A stretch of 64,000 bases of DNA from Eremomyces bilateralis CBS 781.70 (Eukaryota > Ascomycota > Dothideomycetes > Eremomycetales > Eremomycetaceae), in the NCBI RefSeq assembly GCF_010015585.1, contig NW_022985073.1, positions 363,018-427,017 of the forward strand, given 5' to 3'. A program made the position numbers and the translations under genes. Position 1 is the stretch's first letter. The number at the start of each line of letters is the position of its first letter. Positions 36,612 through 46,086 of the stretch are shown here, one piece after another. The notes under the pieces were generated by a model. That model was not told where the DNA came from. It did not search any database and saw nothing but the letters and a program-made list of their open reading frames with translations.

Positions 36612-37915
36612 AAGTACTAGGACAAAAGTCTGTGCATGCCCCACACCAAAATCAAAACAAGCTGAACAACCACCAATCTTCAACCATCAATATTATCATC
36701 AAAATGAGGTCGTTTGGGCAAGAAATTAGTGGTAATCGACAGAGAAATCGCGAATTAAGCGAACGTCAAAGAGCTGCGATTTTACAGGCCGTTGCGGACG
36801 GTAGAACTAAGGCGGAGGTTGCGGAGGAGCATAATGTCGTTGTTCGCACCGTATACAATACCATCAATCGATGGAACCACCACCACGTCACTGCATCCTT
36901 ACCCCGTAAGGGGACCCCCCGAAAACTATCGCGGTCTGACGAACGACATATCGTCAAAATTGCACGTAGATTCCCAAAGATAGAGTATACAGAGCTCCTC
37001 GAAAGCGTCGAATACCTCCGGATCTCGAAGAGGACTATCTACCGAACCCTTAAGAAATATCACCTTACGAAGTGGCGAGCGAAGGAGAGGCCCCATCTTA
37101 GGCCTCATCACGTCAAAGACCGGCTCCAATTCGCCCGCGAATTTGTGAGATTCAACTTCTCAAGGACCCACTCTACAGACGAGTGCTCTTATGAGAAAGG
37201 GGCCGGCGAAAAACAGGTTTGGGTATGGCGCCTATATCACGAGGCATACGACCCAAAGATGGTCGAGCCTAAGACCCCTAGCAAGGCGATTTCGCAGATG
37301 ATTTGGGGCTCAATCTCGCGTGAAGGGAGGTCGGAGCTGGTGATCATGGACCGCGACGAAGACTCTCTAAGACAGGGCTATTCCGCGAAATCTTACATCG
37401 CTGCGTTAGAGGAGGGGCTGCTCCCTACGTACGAACCCGGGGATGTTGTTATCCAGGATAACGCAAAGATCCACACGGCCAAAATCACCCAGGAATGGCT
37501 GGAGATTCACGGCATCCGGGTCATCGATTGGCCAGCCAATTCTCCGGACCTCAACCCTATAGAACACATGTGGCATGTGCTGAAAACGATGGTCAAGAAG
37601 CTCCACCCTGAACTAATGCGAATGGGGGCATCAGATGAGACACGGGAGGTAATGAATAAGGCGTTAAAGGAGGCGTGGTGGGCGATCCCTCAGGAGAAGA
37701 TCCGGGCACTGATTGACTCAATTCCGCGACGTTTACAAGCGGTGATCAAGGCAAAGGGCTGGCATACGAAATACTAGGCTAGTACTAATTAGGCAATCAA
37801 AAAAGCATACACTGATCGCTTCCTCTGCGGTTTTGAGCGTATCTCACGATGGGGGTGGTGGTGGTGGTGAAATCACGTGGTTGACGACCATGCACAGACT
37901 TTTGTCCTGTCAGTG
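36612..37915 (+). mobile_element. Intact-looking Tc1/mariner (DD34E) element, 1.3 kb
   Basis: The ends carry inverted repeats: AGGACAAAAGTCTGTGCATG near the left end (36619-36638) is exactly matched in reverse complement by 37886-37905. Extending outward, the repeats become less alike but both reach a TA dinucleotide (36610-36611 and 37916-37917), the target duplication of the superfamily. One long ORF lies inside. The outermost 7-8 bp of the two termini differ, so either one end has mutated or the exact terminus is a few bases off. Confidence 0.85.
36704..37777 (+). CDS. Tc1/mariner-family transposase
   Basis: The ORF is uninterrupted from the ATG at 36704 (357 aa); a frame extension to 36602 uses TTG and is disregarded. 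The N-terminal half holds paired helix-turn-helix DNA-binding regions (LSERQRAAILQAVADGRTKAEVAEEH is part of the first; KRTIYRTLKKYHL part of the second). The catalytic triad is present: Asp in STDECSYEKG, Asp in VVIQDNAKIHT, and Glu in SPDLNPIEHMW. There are 34 residues between the second Asp and the Glu, hence DD34E. The family WxGS-like block (MIWGSISREG) is also present. All expected blocks survive with no stop, so it may still be active or have been active recently. Confidence 0.92.
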   Translation: MRSFGQEISGNRQRNRELSERQRAAILQAVADGRTKAEVAEEHNVVVRTVYNTINRWNHHHVTASLPRKGTPRKLSRSDERHIVKIARRFPKIEYTELLESVEYLRISKRTIYRTLKKYHLTKWRAKERPHLRPHHVKDRLQFAREFVRFNFSRTHSTDECSYEKGAGEKQVWVWRLYHEAYDPKMVEPKTPSKAISQMIWGSISREGRSELVIMDRDEDSLRQGYSAKSYIAALEEGLLPTYEPGDVVIQDNAKIHTAKITQEWLEIHGIRVIDWPANSPDLNPIEHMWHVLKTMVKKLHPELMRMGASDETREVMNKALKEAWWAIPQEKIRALIDSIPRRLQAVIKAKGWHTKY

Positions 37916-37917
37916 TA

Positions 37918-38254
37918 TAGACAGCAAATGTCACCTGTTACCTCCTCCTCTGCGTGATGGAACACCCGCTGTGCCGGAACGAAATCGATGTACTTTGACG
38001 TCAACCCTACTCAGAGGCCCCACACATATTGTAATCCTCATAATATTATATAAATTGCGCTCATCAGCCACTTCTAAACATGCATGTCGGAAATCCGCGG
38101 CTATTACTTAGTCACCACACCTTGTAGATTACATAAGATTACATAAGCCTGGGTATATATACCCGTCAAGGTAAACTATGTACTTCTGACCGAATAGAAG
38201 CATCTCACTGCCTCTGAACAGGTGTCCTATTGTTTCCGTGATTGACTGACACGC
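37918..38254. other. AT-rich spacer between Tc1 element and gypsy relic
   Basis: No coding signal. Contains TATA-rich sequence near 38037-38060 and 38150-38165, possibly remnants of an LTR of the neighbouring gypsy fragment. Confidence 0.35.
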
Positions 38255-39065
38255 CAAAACGATCCACAGTTACACTCTGCTGGGGTAAGCTTCCGAGAAG
38301 AGAACCCCACAGGTCGCAGCATCCCTTGGTCATCTTACTGATAGACTGCGCCGCCAAGGGCCCAGCCGGAACAATCGCAATCAAGAATGGTTTCTTTGCC
38401 ATCCTCCCACATCTTCAGCAGCGGTGCTTTCGTAAAGGCCTCCTTCAGGAGCTCGAAACTTCGTGTAGCTCCTTCGTCCATCTCGAATGGCGTTTCTTGC
38501 TTTGACTTCTTGGTTAGGGCGTTTAGGGCTAGTGCTAACTCGGAGTAATCCTTTATAAAACCTCTGTAAAAGTTGGCAAAACCCAAGAACCCCCGAAGAC
38601 CCCGGAGGGTAGTAGGCGGAGCCCAGTTCATGATCGCTGAGACCTTCTCAGGGTCCATAGAGATACCTTTTTCTGCTTCGATGATAAAACCCAAGTACTT
38701 GATTCGTTTCACGAAGAACTCGCACTTCGAAATGTCGATCTGTAGCCCTGCATCTCGTAGAAGTTGAAGGACTTGACGGACTTATTGCTTATGCTCTGCG
38801 AGCGATCCATCCGTTGAAACGTGCTGGGTGCGTTTGCTAAACCGAATGGTGTAACTAGCCATTCAAACAAGCCGTAGCGGGTCCGAAAGGCTGTTTTCCA
38901 TTCGTCTCCATGGGCTATCCGAATCTTGTTAAACGCAGCGATGACATCAAGTTTCGTGAACCATTTTGCTTGGCTAACTTGGCTCAAAGTCTCTTTAATC
39001 AAAGGTAAAGGGTAACGGTCCTTGCTTGTCATCTCGATGATCCCTCGATAATCAACACAGATGTT
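38255..39065 (-). mobile_element. Ty3/gypsy reverse-transcriptase fragment lacking the YIDD active site
   Basis: Minus-strand frames read [58 protein letters not shown], then (after a deletion and an in-frame stop) [52 protein letters not shown], and the start of RNase H with GWALGGAVYQ. This is the standard gypsy Pol order. The stretch that should contain the catalytic Y-I-D-D box between the FQR and LLRDAG blocks is absent. Similarity stops abruptly on both sides, so this is a truncated, dead copy. Confidence 0.88.
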
Positions 39066-40514
39066 ATGGTCCCAGGCCTGCGGCCTGTTCCCTTGGTTGT
39101 GGCTGAAGACGTGGCTGGTGGATTATATCAGAGAAGCAAACAAACATGGTAACACAGCAGTAGGGCATTGGAGAGGAGAGTCGCTATCTCGCGCACAAAG
39201 GTGCCGGGAGATTTCTTCTCTCTCTCTCTCTCTCTTCAGTTTAGATTAATGGAACTTGGTAATCGCAGACCTTGCGCATCCAGACCGTGTCACATTATTC
39301 GTAATTATTCGTAATTATTCGTAATTATTCGTCTATCTCTGAAGCTATTTCCATGTATCTCGCATCGGAGAGATGGTCGACAGAGAGCTTTGAGCTGGGG
39401 TCACTTGGCTTGCTGAATCGTCAGGACTCAGGAGTGATCAATTCGACGCTATTGATATGTTTTGTATCTCTTAGAGCTCAAATCCTCCAGATCGTGTTCG
39501 GGTAAACAAAAGTCGCGACTGCTGGGCATTCATTCATTGGCTCGGCTTTTGCCGAATAAGTCTTGGCATTATTTACGAATATTCGCGAATAATACGAATA
39601 AAGCGTCTCAAAACTTAGTCGAATACGAATAATCGTTCAAGAGGAAAAGTCGAATACGAATAGCCAAATTCCTTATTCGTGTCCAGCCCTAACCCTGACG
39701 GGACCCGGATAGCACGTTAAATTGAAATATTATTATTAAATATTTGTCACGATATTGTTAGAACATCAATCTAGGGAGTTTTCTGCGTATGTAGTTGGCT
39801 GCAGGTACGGATAAACTTCGGCATAGATAGCAACTTTCGTGGTTGCTCCTGGTTTCCGTTTGGGTTTAGCCCTATGATGAGGTTGAAACTTACCCGAAAT
39901 TCCTCCGTACATGCGGTCAATTGTGAGCCCGGGTTTCACACCTGTCCCCAGGTCCAAGGATGACTGCTGTCAAGCGAACATGATCATCCACTAAACCTTA
40001 CGGGATATATTAAAGTTATATTCGGGAACATTAGGGTAAATCTCGGTAAGATATGCCCTATCTTCCTTAAATTCAATGCTCTTGCTTCTGCACCTGAGTC
40101 TCTCGACTCCCTTGCCACGTTCTCCACAACTAAACACGGTTTCTCTGATCGCCTAAGATCTAGTTCGCTCGCGGACTAACCTCTTTGGTACTATATTCTG
40201 ATCGCTTGGCTTACAATTTGGGTTCCAACAAAGTTGACGTAGGATCACCAAGCACAGCTTCTCCACATCGAATTGCTATACCGAAAACGCGACGACGTTG
40301 CTAAGACCTTTAGCTGAAATTAACGCAATATTAAGGTCGTTGGTCTAGCCAAGATGGACTCGTGTGATCTGGTTATTATTCCGGAATCAAATCGGATATA
40401 AAATGACCTTCCGAATCAGAATCATGCTTCCTCTATTTCTATAGTCTCCTCAACAAACCTCTTAGGCTACTACAGCTCACGGTTCCGTTATTTCACTTCG
40501 TCTATCCTTTCAAA
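39066..40514. other. AT-rich repeat-bearing interval, no gene
   Basis: This contains a 10-bp tandem repeat (39294-39330) and a block at 39574-39691 dense in CGAATA/TATTCG words, ending CAGCCCTA. Either could belong to a degenerate DNA transposon. A short minus-strand ORF (39766-39957) has no recognised motif. The last few hundred bases are the promoter of the secreted hydrolase gene. Confidence 0.45.
39294..39330. repeat. GTAATTATTC 10-bp tandem repeat (about 3.7 copies)
   Basis: Three perfect head-to-tail copies of GTAATTATTC occupy 39301-39330, preceded by a partial unit ATTATTC from 39294. The words TTCG/CGAATA recur further right in the same interval. Confidence 0.85.
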
Positions 40515-41598
40515 ATGCAGTCAGTAACACTCCTTCTCAGTCTTTTGGCCGTCGCCACTGAGGCTGCCCCTCAGTTTGGTGGGCTTGGTGGTGGATCAGG
40601 CGGCTCCAGTGGCGGAGGACTTGGTGGGTTGTTGGGCGGTGGCGGCGGCGGCGGACTCGGTGGGTTGTTGGGCAATCTGTTGGGCGGTCTTTTGGGCGGT
40701 TCCGGCGGATTCGCTTCTTTGGGAGAACCTAGCACTGGTGGCAGTGGCCCGTATCCAGCGGTGAGTGTCCCTCCAGCAAGCCACGGAAAACAAACATGAA
40801 CTGATCATTTTAGAATTTCTCAACGGACCCAGGTCTACCTAAACACACCATCTATCTTCCAAACGAGATTCCCGCAGATCTGAAGCTGCCTGTTCTCGTT
40901 TGGGGAAATGGAGGTTGTATGGCCGACGGTACCGGGTTCCAAGGGGCTCTAACCGAATGGGCTTCCCACGGCTTCCTGGTTATTGCCAATGGCAGTCCAG
41001 GCGGCTCCGGCCAGACTACTTCGGACATGTTACTCCAATCGATCGAGTTTGTTACTCAGAACGCCGGTAACGGGAAATACGCCAATATTGATGCGAGCCG
41101 AATTGCTGCTGCGGGACAGAGCTGCGGTGGTCTCGAGGCATACGATGTCGCCCCCGATCCTCGCGTTTCGGCTATTGGGATTTTTAACTCTGGAGAATTC
41201 ACAGACTCAGCATCACAACAAACGATCGCTCAACTGCAGCAGCCCGTCTTCTATTTCCTTGGTGGTCCAGACGATATCGCCTATGAAAACGTACGTTTTT
41301 CGGCCCTATATCCGCAGCTCGCAGTCAGTCGATGCTAATCTATTATTAGGGCGAACGTGATTTTCAAAATCTGCCCAGCAATATTCCATCATGGAAAGGC
41401 AACCTCCCTGTTGGCCATATGTCAACCTTTATGGATAAGGACGCTGGCAAAGTCGGGGTTGCGGGCGGCAACTGGTTGAAGTGGTTACTGAAAGGTGATC
41501 AAGAAGCAGCGCAATGGTTCACTAGCGGCTCTGCCCAACAAGCAGGGTGGGACGTAGAGGAGAAGAACTTGCAAAGTATCCAGGTTACACCTATTTAA
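40515..41598 (+). CDS. Secreted alpha/beta hydrolase with glycine-rich N-terminal spacer
   Basis: Three exons (40515-40760, 40814-41290, 41350-41598) give 323 aa. A clean signal peptide (MQSVTLLLSLLAVATEAAPQ) is followed by about 45 residues of GGLLGGGGGGGLGG-type repeat, then the catalytic domain. The domain begins TIYLPNEIPADLKLPVLVWGNGG and has the nucleophile elbow AGQSCGG (Ser of GxSxG). A later acid may lie in GGPDDIAYEN, and a His in GNLPVGHMSTF. It should be an extracellular esterase or related hydrolase; the substrate cannot be told. The Gly-rich stretch may be a flexible or wall-interacting spacer. It is intact despite sitting among transposon relics. Confidence 0.82.
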
Positions 41599-42219
41599 AC
41601 TCAACGCGAAGAGTCAGGGGCCGGAGCTAGGGTTTTGAACGATTCCTGTAACTACCTAAGTTAGTCTTTCTCAAAAAAAAAGTGTACCAGGAAGGAAACT
41701 CACACCATGAAGGCTTTGATTCAAATTTCCATCGCCCCAATGTGCTGACGAACAACCCATCAACCGATCTCTAGAGCCAAGATTCTCTTAACTATCAGCG
41801 CTCTGCCTTGAGCATTTGGCTACATTGGCCTAATTTCCATAGTTTGGCATGCCTAACAATGGATGTGAAGTAAGAAATGACGGAATAAGTAGAGACTAGA
41901 TGGCATTACCGTTAACCGTATGCATGCTACCCGTTGAAACAAAACATCGCAAAGTATATCGTAAACTCCACCAATGCGTCATATCGTCCTCGCATCATAG
42001 TGCTGGCTCAATTTGTTTTATTAACAGAGAGGTGGACGTTCTATTCCCTCAGAAGCGCAGCTCACAAGCGGATGAAATGGAAGAAGACTGGATTGGGAGT
42101 TCATTCGAAGCGATAGACAAATCGCTTCTGGGAGAGGAAATGGTTTTAGGGATGGCACCATCTCAAATGTCCATGGAGTCCGCATATCCCTTCCAGTGCT
42201 TCGCCCTACTCTAACGAAA
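41599..42219. other. Intergenic, nothing recognised
   Basis: This is the 3' flank of the hydrolase gene and the upstream region of the Myb-like relic. An ORF at 41900-42214 shows no family feature. Confidence 0.45.
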
Positions 42220-43690
42220 ATGGGAGCCGACTACGGTGCTATGGACGACGACCTTTCAGTAGCGGACCATACGCGACTGCTATTTGAGAGCATCGTTCAA
42301 TCTACCGAAGCGGCCGAATCTAGCAACCAGCAACCTTCAGGTAATTATGGCCTTGCTGCGCTCTAGAATAGGCATGACCCGGACTAACAGGTTTGTACAG
42401 AGCAAACGGATGGCATCGCCGATGAAAACCACGACCTTGAAATCAATCTGTCGTCCCTTGAACAAAGGAAGCGGAACCGTTCCTCCTCCTGCACTACCCC
42501 ATCCACCGATCTCGGTGCTGCGCCCGGCGCTAGTCCGTCGCCGCTGTCCACGATGCTGGGCTTGACTGTTCAGGGCGGCGCGAGACTCCACCCATATATC
42601 ATCGTGTAGGGAAGGAACGACCGGGCTCTGCCGATGCCGAGACATCTCCCCAAGACGGCGATAAGAGCGGCGCAGCGGATAATAAAGGAAGTGCGCGAAG
42701 CGAGCACATAAACCGCGACCGCTCTAGCAACCGTGGGCTGACCAGCACTGGCCTACGACCGGCCTCGTCTCCCCGTGTAATAAGAGCGTACTAGCGACGC
42801 GAGACCAACGATCCGATTCGCGAGCATAGCCAGCTAGGAGACACTGCTCATTATGGTCGTGGCTGTGGCGGTGACACAGACGAAGAGCATGCCGTGGATA
42901 ACAACTATAGAACAACGTCGCCGAGACCGCCACTGGCGCGAAGGAATCGAGGCAAGATCCAGCTCAGAGGTCGACCGTTCCAGTCGGATGCTGGGAGGAA
43001 CATACCCACGCTCGCACGGGATCAGCGGATTCCACGCTGCTTGAGTAGCCCGCATCCCGACTCCTCAGCAGCCAGAGGCGACGATCGAGGCCCTTGGTAC
43101 AGTCACGAGAGCGTACCTTTTGCCATGGCCCGGCACAATATAACCGACACTTCTCTTCGTCCAACGGCGGGGGACACTTTCCTAGCAGCTACGATCAAGA
43201 TCGATAGCAGCACCAAGGCGATTTCTTGCGGCACGTTACTCACGCTTCTCGAGAGAATCCTAGGCCATACAACGAAAGTACAAGACATGACGCTCAAACC
43301 GCTCTTAGAAGGCCAATGGCTGCTGACCGGTTTCCTGTGCAGACCTTGCATCAATGTCGGCGCCACCACGCAGCGCGAGACCACGCCAAACTGGCGAAGG
43401 AGTGCTGCCTCGGGGGCCGCCATTCCAGTGGCCCGATTTCCTGACTCGGAAGATGACGGTAGCGTCGGCGGGAACGATAGTAGCGTCAGTGACTATGGTA
43501 TCGACGACGATAATTACATCGATCAGGGCGTACATGGGCGAAGGAATCGGCGCTGGGAGCCTTTGGAGGATGAGCGCTTGCGGGCGTACAGAGTAGAGGG
43601 AAAGTCATGGGAGTGGATCTCGAAACAGTTCCCGGGTAGGACGCCGGTCGCCGGACGCCGTTTGTATCCACTGGCACTAGGGTGGTTGAA
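42220..43690 (+). pseudogene. Broken gene for a Myb/SANT-like DNA-binding protein
   Basis: The frame opens at ATG 42220 (MGADYGAMDDDLSVADHTR), crosses a plausible intron (42341-42400), and continues as EQTDGIADENHDLEINLSS. A shift of frame is needed near 42590 to follow the sequence. An in-frame TAG occurs near 42795, after which the frame is open again from about 42800 to 43727. Near its end lies a Myb/SANT-like helix block (RRWEPLEDERLRAYRVEGK, then SWEWISKQFPGRTPVA), the fungal Myb-like form that normally continues into an R-x-R-W-Y motif. Here the sequence degenerates straight after GRTPVA. It is likely a nonfunctional former transcription factor or transposon-associated Myb gene. Confidence 0.65.
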
Positions 43691-43982
43691 TTTCAGTAAT
43701 TTATATATATTTCTTCGGGGCTGGTGAGGTTTGGCTGGTGAGATTTTCCCCCCCCGCTTTTGAGATTTTGCCCCCCAGCCGCGGGCAAAAAGGCGCAAAA
43801 GCTGTAATTTTCGTACCGCGTTGTGATTGGAGTCTATTAGTACGCTAACTTGGCGCCACCAAGCCCCTCCCGGCGCTAAAAAGGAATGAACCAGATGGAC
43901 CGTGTATGGGATAAGGTTTCTACAGGCTTCTATAAGAATTACGATATGCATAGAGCCTCTGAGTGGGTATGAGGTCAAAGTA

Positions 43983-45532
43983 CGGAGGACCCCTTCAAAA
44001 GTTCTTGCCCACGCCAAGACCCCGTAATAAAACCATTCCTAATTAGGATACATGTACTAATGGCTAAGTCCTCCCCATTCGCGTTATCTCAGTCCTTTCT
44101 CGTATGGTCTCTCCCTTCCTTATACTCGTTCCCTCCTTCTAGCTCAATTATCTGTTGAATATGTCGTGGAATCCGCTCAATCCAAGCCTGTACCTTCTCC
44201 TGCGGGAGTCCTTCCCAGCAAGCTTCCCAGGCTTTAATGGCTTCATGCCTATTCTTTGGAGCACCTTTTCTTGTCGTCGCTCTCTTCATGTATGGCCAAC
44301 ATGGCTCGATAGCATTTAGATCTAGGGAATTCCCGCACCAAAGAAGTCGCTGTACTCCGTACAAATCGTATACTCGTTGCTGTGCATGATGGGCGTGCGA
44401 CGGAGCTTTATCCTCTTGAACAATCGTGTCTGGCCGATCCTTCTGACATTCCTCTACGAAAGGAAATAGCTTCGGAATTAATATCTTTGTCTGATATCGA
44501 TACCAGTCGATTCCTTCTCCTTTCCGTCGAACTAGTTTCCCTGTCTTCTGCGTCCATTTCCAGATTGGCTTTCTGCCAGAGGGATTCCGGAGTCCCATCC
44601 TCCTCATACCGGTCTCAAGTTCCCACTGGTCTCGACGAATAGGTTCAAGCAAGTCGTTCATCTCTTCTAATACCTTTTCCGCGTCGATTTTCTCCTGTTT
44701 CGTTTCCGGCATCCAGCAATGGCAAGGGCCTTTCTTATCATACGTAAAGCAGGCCCAGAACATAAATTCTGTATATCCTTTCCAACGCTCCCGGATACAG
44801 GTCTTTGCAAGCGCTTCGTCTTTCGTCCTCCATACTCGATAACTACCTCTCCGGTGGAGTAATACGATAGCTGTCTCGTCACTCCAAATAACGTTTTTCC
44901 AATCTTCCAGTGTCCAATGCTCGTGCTCTTTCGCAAACTTCAACCATTCAGCTTTCATCTTCTTCGTCAATCCAGGCTTCCTCGTCGGCTTCGTCTTGTT
45001 GAAGCCGGCTTTCTTGAGCACTCTCCAGATGGTAGACTCGGAGACAATCCAACCGCCTCTACAAAGCTCGCCCGCGATATCAGCGCAAGTCTTCTCCCTT
45101 CCATATCGATCCTGACGCACTTTGGTAAGAACGGTATTCGATAGCTCCTCCGTCTGTTTTTGGGGCCGGCCGGGACGGGGTGCATCTTCTAGCCATTCGT
45201 CTCTAATATGCAGAGGCAGATGATTAGGGTCAAATCCCCGCTCAATTGCACGGGCATAAATAGCATTAATTGTACGCTTTGGAAGACCCGTTTTTTCAGC
45301 GATTTCAGCTGTTGTTTTTCCCCCAATAGGTGACTTAAGAGTAACAATAAGCGCCCGTGTTGCGATGTCAGTATTTGAAGGCATTTCGTAACGTGAGAGA
45401 GACTTCATAAGATTCAAAATAGGAGCGATGAAGGACAGATTCGATGTACTTAGGATTCCTCGGCTGGTATTGTGGGACTGCCAAGAAAGTGGCGTATTTA
45501 GCGTGGGCAAGAACTTTTGAAGGGGACTTCCG
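43983..45532 (-). mobile_element. Second Tc1/mariner-type element, 1.55 kb, intact ends
   Basis: The terminal inverted repeats are about 33 bp. The left end begins CGGAGGACCCCTTCAAAAGT and continues TCTTGCCCACGCC; the right end in reverse complement begins CGGAAGTCCCCTTCAAAAGT and continues TCTTGCCCACGCT, so only three positions differ. Both are flanked by TA (43981-43982 and 45533-45534). A single minus-strand transposase ORF fills the interior. It is a different family from the element at 36.6 kb, judging by both TIR and protein. Confidence 0.9.
44089..45408 (-). CDS. Tc1/mariner-type transposase (second family)
   Basis: The open frame codes 439 aa from ATG 45408 (MKSLSRYEM) or 431 aa from ATG 45384; the further extension to 45510 uses TTG. 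Helix-turn-helix regions occur at GKTTAEIAEKTGLPKRTINAI and SESTIWRVLKKAGF. The catalytic residues are Asp in VIWSDETAIVL, Asp in TIVQEDKAPSHAHH and Glu in NSLDLNAIEPCW, again with 34 residues between the last two. A Trp-rich insertion sits between the first and second Asp (around KPIWKWTQKTGKLVRRKGEG). No internal stop, so it could be functional. Confidence 0.9.
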   Translation of the reverse strand: MKSLSRYEMPSNTDIATRALIVTLKSPIGGKTTAEIAEKTGLPKRTINAIYARAIERGFDPNHLPLHIRDEWLEDAPRPGRPQKQTEELSNTVLTKVRQDRYGREKTCADIAGELCRGGWIVSESTIWRVLKKAGFNKTKPTRKPGLTKKMKAEWLKFAKEHEHWTLEDWKNVIWSDETAIVLLHRRGSYRVWRTKDEALAKTCIRERWKGYTEFMFWACFTYDKKGPCHCWMPETKQEKIDAEKVLEEMNDLLEPIRRDQWELETGMRRMGLRNPSGRKPIWKWTQKTGKLVRRKGEGIDWYRYQTKILIPKLFPFVEECQKDRPDTIVQEDKAPSHAHHAQQRVYDLYGVQRLLWCGNSLDLNAIEPCWPYMKRATTRKGAPKNRHEAIKAWEACWEGLPQEKVQAWIERIPRHIQQIIELEGGNEYKEGRDHTRKD

Positions 45533-45577
45533 TACCTCGAATTCGTTCCAGCACGGCGGGTGTTCCATCGCGTAGGG

Positions 45578-45765
45578 TGTTACGGCACGGTAGCTGGATG
45601 CACACAACATACACGTAGCCAAAGATATTCTAGATTAAGCTAAAGAAGAGAACAAGAAAGGGAAGCTTTCTTGTTTACATCGGAGAGGTTGGACTCTGAT
45701 TTATCCTTAACCTAATCAGGCTTAGGCTCTCAGCCTGAGCCAACCAAGGGTTTCAACCCATAACA
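45578..45765. repeat. Solo LTR, family member 1 (188 bp, TSD TAGGG)
   Basis: It begins TGTTACGGCACGG and ends CAACCCATAACA, so it has the TGTTA..TAACA termini of an LTR. The 5 bases on each side are identical (TAGGG at 45573-45577 and 45766-45770), a perfect target-site duplication. A copy differing at only four sites, all transitions, is at 51956-52143. No internal retrotransposon sequence remains, so it arose by LTR-LTR recombination. It lies 45 bp beyond the Tc1 element and 321 bp before the hosB start. Confidence 0.93.
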
Positions 45766-46086
45766 TAGGGAGGGGGTCTACATAATATCAAAGTGCTCAA
45801 TACGGTTAGATCTTGTCTTAATAGCGGCTCCTTAGCATCGATTTGTTTTCGGCTCACTTTCCATCATTCCCCCCTAAACAACGGCGACGCTTCTCATTGG
45901 CTGCGTCTACGACGCGTTTCTGCGCGATGCCATCACAAGTTTTGGGAGAAACATCTGCATCATAACTTTACGTTGTTGTATTCGCATGTGTAAGACAACG
46001 GAAAGCTACTGTGGTTTAGCTTGTTTTTGAGAATTGCAAAGAGAACCCATTCTAGGCATCCAACGTTCCCTCCTTGCATCACAACC

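Noticed and set aside
36602-36703. N-terminal extension of the Tc1 transposase frame
   Set aside because: The frame begins with TTG and runs through the inverted repeat; the ATG at 36704 gives the expected N terminus.
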